Shown here: positions 22,086-28,446 of the stretch, piece by piece
Layout of the letters: the number at the start of each line of letters is the position of its first letter
How positions within the stretch are numbered: the first letter of the stretch is position 1
NCBI RefSeq assembly: GCF_024213665.1
Contig: NZ_JANAVP010000001.1
Span: 310,001 to 374,000, forward strand
Reading direction: 5' to 3'
DNA: 64,000 nucleotides
From: Streptomyces sp. A3M-1-3
GTDB taxonomy: Bacteria > Actinomycetota > Actinomycetes > Streptomycetales > Streptomycetaceae
Notes under the pieces: generated by a model
What the model saw: the letters and a program-made list of their open reading frames with translations, nothing else
The model's database searches: none
What the model was told of the DNA's origin: nothing
Program-made: the position numbers and the translations under genes

Positions 22086-22377
22086 GCCGCGCCCCGACCA
22101 TCGACTTCACTGGCTCGCCGCCCCGGAACACCATCAGCGTCGGCATCGACAGCACGCCGTAGGCAGCCATCGTCTCTGGGTTCGCGTCCACGTCGAGCTG
22201 GATGATCTTGATGCGGCCGCTCTCTTCCGCCGCCACCGCGCTCAAGACCGGGGCGATCTGACGGCACGGGCCGCACCAGTCCGCGGTGAACTCCACCAGG
22301 ACCGGCAGTTCCGAGCGCAGTACCTCCTCCGCGAACGTCGCATCGGTCACCGCGTCCACGCCGACTGCCTGCACCAT
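22045..22377 (-). CDS. Thioredoxin
   Basis: This 110-residue single-domain thioredoxin has the redox motif WCGPC (Cys35, Cys38), the cis-proline segment MPTLM and a full-length fold. It should reduce cytoplasmic disulfides. ATG 22377 follows the MerR stop by three bases, so it forms an operon with that regulator. This suggests redox, thiol or metal control. Its 3' end overlaps DUF397 on the other strand. A separate, larger thioredoxin-like protein is encoded at 43954-44904. Confidence 0.95.
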   Translation of the reverse strand: MVQAVGVDAVTDATFAEEVLRSELPVLVEFTADWCGPCRQIAPVLSAVAAEESGRIKIIQLDVDANPETMAAYGVLSMPTLMVFRGGEPVKSMVGARPKRRLLQELEDVM

Positions 22378-22380
22378 GAG

Positions 22381-22782
22381 TCATCCCCTCAGTTCACACC
22401 GGGGCTCCGGACCGCCCGGACCCCCCGAAAACTCCGCCTCGGCTCGCGCGAGCTGCGCGGCGACCTGCTCGCGTACGGTCTGGAGCCGGCCGATCAGCGC
22501 GTCCAGCTCGGCCAGCTTGCTCCGGTACACCAGGAGCGAGGCCGGGCAGGAGTCGCCCGCCGGGTGGCCGGCCTGGAGGCACTCCACGAAGGGCCGGGTC
22601 TCCTCCAGGTCGAAGCCGAAGTCCTGGAGGGTCCGGATCTGCTGGAGAAGCCGCAGGTCGTCCTCGTCGTACGTGCGGTAGCCGTTGACCGCGCGCCGGG
22701 CGGGCAGCAGCCCGCGGGACTCGTAGTAACGCAGGGTGCGGGTCGTCGTCCCGGCCCGCTCCGCAAGCTCGCCGATTCGCAT
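22381..22782 (-). CDS. MerR-family regulator controlling thioredoxin
   Basis: The 133-residue protein has a winged helix at residues 1-70 (MRIGELAERAGTTTRTLRYY, ESRGLLP), a dimerisation coiled coil (about 80-118) and a Gly/Pro tail. It has two cysteines in the effector part, Cys88 or nearby in AGDSCPAS and one near the C terminus, but not the four-Cys cluster of SoxR. The palindrome at 22799-22814 lies just upstream and is a likely autoregulatory site. Co-transcription with thioredoxin suggests it senses redox or electrophile stress. Confidence 0.9.
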   Translation of the reverse strand: MRIGELAERAGTTTRTLRYYESRGLLPARRAVNGYRTYDEDDLRLLQQIRTLQDFGFDLEETRPFVECLQAGHPAGDSCPASLLVYRSKLAELDALIGRLQTVREQVAAQLARAEAEFSGGPGGPEPRCELRG

Positions 22783-22798
22783 GCCCCGACGGTAATCG

Positions 22799-22814
22799 TT
22801 GACGCAGACGTCAA
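22799..22814. promoter_or_regulatory. Palindromic operator upstream of merR-trx
   Basis: TTGACG-caga-CGTCAA is a perfect 6-bp inverted repeat 17 bases from the MerR start. MerR proteins bind such dyads inside their own promoters. TTGACG on the coding strand also resembles a -35 box. Confidence 0.6.
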
Positions 22815-22891
22815 GGCAACGAGGCCGTTCGTCCGGACCGTCGACGGCGGTCGGTTGACGCGGCCTAATTCGAGCACAAGGACGGTGTGAG

Positions 22892-23170
22892 TCAGGACGC
22901 AGCCACCTGGCCGTCCTCAGTGTCCAGCTGGGCCATGAAGTCGTCGTGTGTCATGGGACGGCCGGTCGGCCCGGCTTCGCGCGCGGTGGCTTCCGCGATG
23001 TCCGCTTCGTCGCGCAGGCGCCGCAGTTCCTCCAGTTCCTCTATCGGGATGAGGGCGGCTGCAGGCTTGCCGTATTCGCTGATGACGATCTGTTCGTGAC
23101 CGTGGCGGACCCGGCCGACAAGCTGCCCGAGCTGGTTCCGGGCTTCGACTAGCGGATAGATATTCTCCAT
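22892..23170 (-). CDS. Phd/YefM-type antitoxin, no toxin partner seen
   Basis: ATG 23170 gives 92 residues beginning MENIYPLVEARNQLG, the standard N-terminal DNA-binding domain of Phd/YefM antitoxins (VRHGHEQIVISEYGKPAAALIP). The C-terminal ~35 residues are acidic and probably disordered until a toxin binds. A RelE/YoeB, ParE or Doc toxin would be expected immediately downstream, but the 109 bases to the MerR gene hold none, and nothing suitable lies upstream. It is therefore an orphan. The imperfect palindrome at 23180-23201 immediately upstream is a plausible autoregulatory operator. Confidence 0.88.
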   Translation of the reverse strand: MENIYPLVEARNQLGQLVGRVRHGHEQIVISEYGKPAAALIPIEELEELRRLRDEADIAEATAREAGPTGRPMTHDDFMAQLDTEDGQVAAS

Positions 23171-23179
23171 GCGCAAACA

Positions 23180-23201
23180 GTACAAACCTGCGGGTCTGTA
23201 C
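23180..23201. promoter_or_regulatory. Probable antitoxin operator
   Basis: GTACAAACC-tgcg-GGTCTGTAC: 9-bp arms with one mismatch and a 4-base spacer, nine bases upstream of the antitoxin ATG. Each arm ends in a GTAC core, reminiscent of the TGTACA core of YefM operators. Confidence 0.55.
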
Positions 23202-23324
23202 GGCAGCGGTCGGGGGACCGAGCCGGCGTTTTCATCCGAGTGGTCGCGCACCGGGTGCCCCCAGGGCTCCTACACGGCAGCTTGGTCTCCACGAGGACAC
23301 GCTCCGCACAGACGAGGACCGCCC

Positions 23325-23669
23325 ATGTCCGATCACCGGCGTCTCGGCGTCATCACCGGGGCGGCGCTGCTGCTGCTCGCCGCCACTGGCTGTTCGGGTC
23401 TCGGCCGGACCGCGGTCGGCACCTTCAGCTCCGTCGACAGGGAGGACCTCGTCGTCACGATCAGCAACCCGCTGGTGCGGGGGTGTCAGTCCCTCGGTGC
23501 CAGAGGAGCCACCAGGGTGGTCAACGACACGAGGGTCGACTTCGTCCTGTACCGCACTCCCAACTGCAAGAAGGTGACGGAGGACGGCGGGACGTACGTG
23601 GCCACCACACTGTCCGACAGCATCGCCCCGGGCACCATGCCGTGGCGCAGTTACTCGATCATCCACTGA
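23325..23669 (+). CDS. Small putative lipoprotein
   Basis: ATG 23325 with AGGA upstream gives 114 residues. MSDHRRLGVITGAALLLLAA followed by TGC resembles a lipoprotein signal with the lipidated Cys at 23, so the protein should be anchored outside the membrane. The mature part has two further cysteines (RGCQSLG, PNCKKV) that could form a disulfide. I recognise no domain. It is divergent from the antitoxin gene. Confidence 0.75.
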   Translation: MSDHRRLGVITGAALLLLAATGCSGLGRTAVGTFSSVDREDLVVTISNPLVRGCQSLGARGATRVVNDTRVDFVLYRTPNCKKVTEDGGTYVATTLSDSIAPGTMPWRSYSIIH

Positions 23670-23678
23670 GCCGGCGGA

Positions 23679-23868
23679 TCAGCGCGGGTCGCGGCCCGTC
23701 ATGCCGAGCAGGCGGTCCTGGGGCGGGGCGTTCTCCGGGACCACGACCTCCGGGCCGAAGACCTTCACGCCGGGGCCGAACGCGTCCGGCGTCCGCATCA
23801 TGTCCATGACCTCCTTCGGCACCGCCGAGGTGGAGGCCCACAGCCGCTCGACGTCCCCCGGGTCGATC
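23679..23868 (-). pseudogene. C-terminal fragment of a TIGR03086-type metal-binding protein
   Basis: The final ~63 codons read IDPGDVERLWASTSAV...FGPGVKVFGPEVV and end PPQDRLLGMTGRDPR, the C-terminal signature of TIGR03086 (maleylpyruvate isomerase/DinB-like) proteins. The N-terminal four-helix part is missing: at about 23868 the sequence switches to the signal peptide of another gene on the opposite strand. An intact relative lies nearby at 24267-24812. The fragment is probably not functional. Confidence 0.6.
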
Positions 23869-24133
23869 GCTCGCCGCGCTTGCCGCGGCGGTCGCCGCCC
23901 TCGCCGGACTGGCCGCGCTGATGACAGCCGGCCCCGCGCGCGGCGCGGTACCACCCCCCGCCCCAGGCTGGAGTCTCCAGTGGAGCGACGACTTCACCGG
24001 CGCCAACGGCAGCCCGCCCTCTTCCGCCAACTGGCAGATCGACACCGGCCACGCCTACCCCGGCGGCCCCGGCAACTGGGGCACCGGCGAGATCCAGAAC
24101 TGCAGGACGGACGGCAACCCGATCCAGCAGTGA
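23862..24133 (+). pseudogene. N-terminal fragment of a secreted GH16 beta-glucanase
   Basis: An open frame contains an Ala/Leu-rich signal peptide core followed by GAVPPPAPGWSLQWSDDFTG and TGHAYPGGPGNWGTGEIQ, the start of a GH16 endo-1,3-beta-glucanase-like domain. It breaks off after about 65 mature residues at CRTDGNPIQQ and a stop; the catalytic ExDxxE motif is absent. The 5' end joins the TIGR03086 fragment directly with no start codon of its own; a later ATG at 23921 lies inside the signal. It is a remnant of a larger lost gene. Confidence 0.7.
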
Positions 24134-24266
24134 GCGCGGCCGGTCGAGGCAGACCGCAGGAGCGCGGCGACGGACCACGGTTCTGAAGGCCCCTCGCCGC
24201 GCTCCGATGCCACGCGGGCCGGCTGCCGCGCGCGGGATCACCGGTCCGTTCGTCTGCGTGCGGCCG

Positions 24267-24812
24267 TCAGCGGGTCCAGTGCGCGGCGCGGCCGCTCGCG
24301 GCCAGTGCCTGCGCGAAGGCTCCGGCATCGGCGGGCGCCTCGAGCGCCGGGCCGTACGCGCCGGTGCCGCGGGCCTGCTCCGCGATCTGGCCGACCACAC
24401 CGAGCACGGCCTGGGCTGCCTCCTCGCTCACCGCGAAGTCCCGCCCGGTGGCACGGGCGAGGTCCCAGCCGTGCAGGGCCAGTTCCTGGAGCGTGATCGC
24501 GGCGGCTGCCTGGGCGGGCATCTCGCCGGGGCCGAACTCGGTCATGCCCTGGTACGCGGCCGGGTCGGCCCAGGCGGCCGCAGTCTTGGCCGCCTGATCG
24601 GCGACGGCGTTGGGGGTCGCCTCGGGCGCCTCGGCCGTCTGCGGCAGGTTGCGTGCGGCTCGCTCGGAGCCGGCGAGAACGCCGGAGAGATGGCCGAGCA
24701 GTTCGGCGACGGTGAACTGGTCACAGGGTGTACGGGACTCAAGCTGCTCGGGGCGTACGGCGCGGGCGGCGTCGGCGAGGGCAGCGGCGAGTTCGTCGAT
24801 CTGGGCATGCAT
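24267..24812 (-). CDS. TIGR03086-family metal-binding protein
   Basis: This 181-residue four-helix protein belongs to the DinB/maleylpyruvate isomerase N-terminal superfamily. Likely metal ligands are the His in FTVAELLGHLSG and the Glu/His in LQELALHGWDLARATG. Members often act in mycothiol-dependent chemistry or are uncharacterised; the function here is not determined. It lies 45 bases downstream of an SRPBCC gene on the same strand and may share its transcript. Confidence 0.85.
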   Translation of the reverse strand: MHAQIDELAAALADAARAVRPEQLESRTPCDQFTVAELLGHLSGVLAGSERAARNLPQTAEAPEATPNAVADQAAKTAAAWADPAAYQGMTEFGPGEMPAQAAAAITLQELALHGWDLARATGRDFAVSEEAAQAVLGVVGQIAEQARGTGAYGPALEAPADAGAFAQALAASGRAAHWTR

Positions 24813-24857
24813 GGGGGTTCTCCGGTGGGTGGTGGGGGTGGGCGGCTTGTCGCCACG

Positions 24858-25280
24858 TCAGACGTGGAAGAGGGGGGCGGGCTCGCCGGTCTCGGCGAAG
24901 TCCTTCAGCCGGGTCATCAGCTGCTCCCAGGTGCCGGTGATCATCGGCAGCTCGGGCTCGCCGTCCCGGAAGCCGGCATGCGAGAAGGCCACGCGGGTGC
25001 CCGCGCCGCCGGGGATCTCGGTCAGCGTCCAGGTGATGGTCGTGCCCGCCCAGTGCGGCGGGACGGCGCCGATGTTCTCCCAGGTGACGCCGTCCTCGTC
25101 CGCCCGCTCACGGCGGAGCTGGAAGGGCTCCGGAACGCCGGGGAAGTTGAAGTAGAGGACTTCGTCCTTGCGGTTCACGTCGTTGGTCCACCAGCCGGTG
25201 AGGCCGTCGTGGGTGTTTAGCGCCTCCAGCACACGGGCGCGGTCGGTGGCGATGTCTGTCTGGAAGGTGATCTCGGTCAT
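24858..25280 (-). CDS. SRPBCC/AHSA1-domain protein
   Basis: ATG 25280 gives 140 residues with the START-like fold of activator-of-Hsp90 C-domain proteins: MTEITFQTDIATDRARVLEA at the start and TWTLTEIPGG followed by RVAFSHAGF in the core. Such proteins bind hydrophobic ligands in a helix-grip cavity. It is divergent from an ArsR regulator that is itself coupled to a second SRPBCC gene, a frequent Actinobacteria arrangement, so both SRPBCC genes are probably ArsR-controlled. Confidence 0.88.
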   Translation of the reverse strand: MTEITFQTDIATDRARVLEALNTHDGLTGWWTNDVNRKDEVLYFNFPGVPEPFQLRRERADEDGVTWENIGAVPPHWAGTTITWTLTEIPGGAGTRVAFSHAGFRDGEPELPMITGTWEQLMTRLKDFAETGEPAPLFHV

Positions 25281-25320
25281 GGGCGCTCCTGCAGCGTGTG
25301 TCGTCAACCGTTCGGCGGCT

Positions 25321-25385
25321 ACGTATATTTGAGTACACACTAAAATAAGCTCGGGAGGAGCGCAAACTGAAGCGTGGACTAAAAT
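25321..25385. promoter_or_regulatory. AT-rich divergent operator region with ACTAAAAT repeats
   Basis: In a window that is mostly above 70% GC, this stretch is AT-rich and holds ACTAAAAT twice (25339-25346 and 25378-25385), with TACGTATATTTGAGTAC just before. It lies between divergent SRPBCC and ArsR genes and is a likely ArsR-binding promoter region. Confidence 0.55.
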
Positions 25386-25392
25386 TCGGAAC

Positions 25393-25737
25393 ATGGACGC
25401 GGTACAGGCGATCGCCGAGCCCAGACGGCGCGAGATCCTCCGGCTGATCTGGGACGACGAGCTGCCCGCCGGCGAGATCGCGGCCCGCTTCGAGGTCACC
25501 TTCGGCGCGGTGTCCCAGCATCTGAAGGTGCTGCGAGACGCCGGCCTGGTCAGCCTGCGCAAGGATGGGACGAAGCGGTTCTACCGGGCGGACCGGGAGG
25601 CCCTGGGGCCACTTTCCGACTACCTCCAGGCCATGTGGGCCGACAAGCTCGACACCCTGGCCCGGCTCGCCGAACAGGCGGAAGCAGGGACGGAAGCAGA
25701 AGCAGCCGACGCCGTTGAACGGAACGGAGAACGATGA
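25393..25737 (+). CDS. ArsR-family transcriptional regulator
   Basis: This 114-residue winged-helix repressor reads IAEPRRREILRLI, then GEIAARFEVTFGAVSQHLKVLRD as the recognition helix region, then LVSLRKDGTKRFYRAD as the wing. No metal-binding cysteine pair is present, as is usual for ArsR proteins paired with SRPBCC partners. No clear ribosome binding site precedes ATG 25393, so translation may be leaderless. Its stop overlaps the next start (ATGA). Confidence 0.93.
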   Translation: MDAVQAIAEPRRREILRLIWDDELPAGEIAARFEVTFGAVSQHLKVLRDAGLVSLRKDGTKRFYRADREALGPLSDYLQAMWADKLDTLARLAEQAEAGTEAEAADAVERNGER

Positions 25738-26183
25738 GCACCGCGAACACTGACACCGTGACCCTGGAGCGGCACATCGCCGCCCGCCCCGAGACCGTCT
25801 TCGGCTTCTTCACCGACCACGAGAAGTGGCTGTCGTGGATGGGGAAGGACGGCGAGTTCTCCTTCGAGCCGGGCGGTTCCTACCGCACGAACGTCACCGG
25901 AGAGAACGTCGCCGAGGGGCGCTTCCTGGCGGTCGATCCGCCCAAGCGGCTGGTGTTCACCTGGGGGTGGGCCGAGGGCGGGATGCCCGTACCACCTGGC
26001 TCCTCGACCGTGGAGATCACGCTGGAGCCGACCGCCGGGGGCACCCTGCTGCGCCTGGTCCACAGCGGCCTCCCCTCGGCCGAGGCCTGCGCCGCGCACC
26101 GCGAGGGCTGGACGCACTACGTGGCACGGCTGGCGACCCGCGCAGAGGGCGGCGACCCTGGACCGGACGCCTGGATGGCGTAG
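25734..26183 (+). CDS. SRPBCC/AHSA1-domain protein coupled to ArsR
   Basis: The 149-residue START-like protein starts with ATG overlapping the ArsR stop. Family features are HIAARPETVFGFFTDHEKW, FEPGGSYRTNV, PPKRLVFTWGW and the C-terminal helix HREGWTHYVARLA. Ligand and role are unknown. It is a paralogue of the divergent gene at 24858-25280 by architecture, although the sequences are clearly different. Confidence 0.92.
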   Translation: MSTANTDTVTLERHIAARPETVFGFFTDHEKWLSWMGKDGEFSFEPGGSYRTNVTGENVAEGRFLAVDPPKRLVFTWGWAEGGMPVPPGSSTVEITLEPTAGGTLLRLVHSGLPSAEACAAHREGWTHYVARLATRAEGGDPGPDAWMA

Positions 26184-26213
26184 CACCGCCGGCACGGGCG
26201 GCCGCGCCCGCAG

Positions 26214-26264
26214 GGGACCCGGCTGTCAGTGGTCCCCGGCCGTCAGGGGTCCCCGGCCGTCAGG
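26214..26264. repeat. 17-bp tandem repeat
   Basis: GGTCCCCGGCCGTCAGG occurs twice head-to-tail (26231-26247, 26248-26264), preceded by a degenerate copy. It lies in the 243-bp spacer between the SRPBCC gene and the convergent GYD gene, where I see no gene. Confidence 0.7.
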
Positions 26265-26426
26265 GGCGCAGCCCCGCCACGGGGCACGGAAGGCCGTGGG
26301 GACCCGCAGGCGTACGGCCGTCAGCGCCTGAGGCCGTCCAGTACGTCCTCGGCCACCCTGCTACGCCCTCGGCAACCCTGCCCGCCCGCCGGCTCGCGCC
26401 GCGGGAAGGCGCCGGCCTGCGGCCGG

Positions 26427-26747
26427 TCAGGCGCCGGGAGGCCGGAAGTCGAGCTTCTTCCTGGCGGCCGCGTCGATGTCCTCGACGCTGATCAGCGGGA
26501 TCGCCCTGGACTGCACGGCTCCGCTCGCCCGAGCCGTCAGCGCGGTCGCGGCCATCGACACCTCATCGGTCATGTCGATGAGGCAGTACAGGTCGTCGTC
26601 GCCGAAGGCGAAGTACATCGCTTCGAGCGTGCCGCCGCATGACGTGACCAGGTTCTCCACGGCGGTCCTGCGGCCGGTCCCGCCCTCGGCGAGCAGCCCC
26701 TTGGCTCCCTCGGCGGTGTAACTGGCCTGGACCAGGTACTTCGGCAT
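26427..26747 (-). CDS. GYD-domain protein
   Basis: ATG 26747 (AAGGGAG upstream) gives 106 residues: MPKYLVQASYTAEGAKGLL, VTSCGGTLEAMYFAFGDDDLY, then a Glu/Asp-rich middle and a C-terminal helix. This is a single-domain ferredoxin-like GYD protein of unknown function; the name comes from a conserved Gly-Tyr-Asp-type segment. The in-frame upstream extension to 26822 lacks a good start signal. Confidence 0.85.
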   Translation of the reverse strand: MPKYLVQASYTAEGAKGLLAEGGTGRRTAVENLVTSCGGTLEAMYFAFGDDDLYCLIDMTDEVSMAATALTARASGAVQSRAIPLISVEDIDAAARKKLDFRPPGA

Positions 26748-26911
26748 CCGGCTCTCCCTTTCCAGCGGTGCTTCCAGCGGGTGCGCCGCAGGTGCGGTCA
26801 TCACGGTGTCAGCTTTGGGCACCCTGAGCGGCTTGACCAGCCGGAGGCCGCCGAGCGGGGACGCCGGTGCCCGGCCACCGCGGGGGTGGGCCGGGCACCG
26901 AAGGGGCCGGA

Positions 26912-28306
26912 TCAGGCCGAGACCGGCGCCTTCTCGGCCTGCTCGCGCTGCGCCGGTACGTCCTGGACTCCGTGGCCGCCCTGGTCGTCCTGGCCGCCCT
27001 TCGCGTCGTCCAGCAGCGTCTGCTCGTCGAACGGCACCCGGCCGGCGAGCACCTCGCCCACCCGCTCCTTGTCGATCTCCTTCGTCCAGGTGCCGACCAG
27101 GACCGTCGCCACCGCATTGCCCGCAAAGTTGGTCAGCGCGCGGGCCTCGCTCATGAAGCGGTCGATGCCGACGATCAGGCCGACGCCGTCGACCAGTTCG
27201 GGGCGGTGCGACTGCAGTCCGCCCGCGAGGGTCGCGAGCCCCGCCCCGGTGACGCCCGCCGCGCCCTTGGAAGCGACGATCATAAAGAGGAGCAGCGAGA
27301 TCTGCTCACCCACGGAGAGCGGGTTGCCCATCGCCTCGGCGATGAAGAGGGACGCCATCGTCAGATAGATCGCCGTCCCGTCGAGGTTGAAGGAGTAGCC
27401 GGTCGGCACGGTGATGCCGACGACCGGCTTGCTGACGCCCAGGTGCTCCATCTTCGCGATCAGCCGCGGCAGCGCCGACTCGGACGAGGAGGTGGAGAGG
27501 ATCAGCAGGAACTCCCGGCCCAGGTACCTCAGCAGCGAGAAGAGGTTGATGCCCGCCACCAGCTTGAGGATGGCCCCCAGCACGACGAAGACGAAGAGTG
27601 CGCAGGTGACATAGAAGCCGATCATGATGACGGCCAGCGACTTGAGCGCGTCGATGCCGGTCTGGCCGACCACCGCGGCGATCGCGCCGAACGCGCCCAC
27701 CGGAGCCAGCCACATGATCATGGCCAGTACGCGGAACACCAGCCGCTGGATGTGCTCGATCCCCCGGATCACCGGGGCACCCGTCTCCCCCATCGCCTGC
27801 AGCGCGAAGCCGACGAGCAGCGCCACCAGCAGGGTCTGCAGCACCTCGCCGCCGGTGAGGGCGGAGACCAGGGTGGTCGGGATGATGCCGAGCAGGAACT
27901 CCTCGGTGGAGGCGGCCGCGCCCTCGGCCTGCTGCTCGCCCGCGCTGCGGGCCGCGTCGGTCAGGTGCAGGCCGGAGCCCGGGTCGAGGATGTTGCCGAC
28001 CACCAGGCCGATGGCGAGCGCGACGGTCGACATCACCATGAAGTAGCCGAGGGCGAGACCGCCGACCGCGCCGACCTTGGCGGCCTTGCGGACCGAGCCG
28101 ACGCCCAGCACGATCGTGCAGAAGATGACCGGGGAGATCATCATCTTGATGAGGTTGACGAAGCCGGTCCCGATCGGCTTCAGCTCCACGGCGACCCCGG
28201 GCGCGGCGAAGCCCACCACGATGCCGAGCAGCACCGCGCCGATCACGGCCAGATAGAGATAGTGGGTACGGTCCCGCTTCGCGGATACGGCTGCGGCGCC
28301 TGTCAC
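26912..28306 (-). CDS. dctA: C4-dicarboxylate/proton or sodium symporter, DctA-like
   Basis: This 464-residue transporter of the DAACS family (glutamate/dicarboxylate symporters) has eight membrane helices and two re-entrant hairpins. Hallmarks are the serine-rich motif STSSSESALPRL, and GYSFNLDGTAIYLT in helix 7. A hydrophilic Gln/Asp-rich tail follows residue ~440. GTG 28306 has AGGAGG upstream. It is divergent from a CitA/DcuS-type sensor kinase gene, which strongly suggests that the two-component system controls uptake of dicarboxylates such as succinate or malate. Confidence 0.93.
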   Translation of the reverse strand: MTGAAAVSAKRDRTHYLYLAVIGAVLLGIVVGFAAPGVAVELKPIGTGFVNLIKMMISPVIFCTIVLGVGSVRKAAKVGAVGGLALGYFMVMSTVALAIGLVVGNILDPGSGLHLTDAARSAGEQQAEGAAASTEEFLLGIIPTTLVSALTGGEVLQTLLVALLVGFALQAMGETGAPVIRGIEHIQRLVFRVLAMIMWLAPVGAFGAIAAVVGQTGIDALKSLAVIMIGFYVTCALFVFVVLGAILKLVAGINLFSLLRYLGREFLLILSTSSSESALPRLIAKMEHLGVSKPVVGITVPTGYSFNLDGTAIYLTMASLFIAEAMGNPLSVGEQISLLLFMIVASKGAAGVTGAGLATLAGGLQSHRPELVDGVGLIVGIDRFMSEARALTNFAGNAVATVLVGTWTKEIDKERVGEVLAGRVPFDEQTLLDDAKGGQDDQGGHGVQDVPAQREQAEKAPVSA

Positions 28307-28384
28307 GGGGGCCTCCTGACTTGGGATACGCGCAGTACGTGCGGCTCACGTCCTGGACGGTCCCGGTGACTATCCACCCGCCCT

Positions 28385-28398
28385 GTGACCGTGGTCAC
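28385..28398. promoter_or_regulatory. Palindrome between dctA and its two-component system
   Basis: GTGACC-gt-GGTCAC is a perfect dyad in the 140-bp divergent spacer, a good candidate operator for the response regulator at 30033 or another regulator. Confidence 0.5.
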
Positions 28399-28446
28399 CG
28401 TTACGTGCATTGAGTTCACGCCACGCGCGGCAGGCACACTGGAGAG

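Noticed and set aside
22381-23170. Complete toxin-antitoxin operon
   Set aside because: Only the antitoxin is recognisable; neighbours are MerR/thioredoxin and a lipoprotein.
23679-24140. Insertion sequence as cause of the broken genes
   Set aside because: No transposase fragment, terminal inverted repeats or target duplications could be seen.
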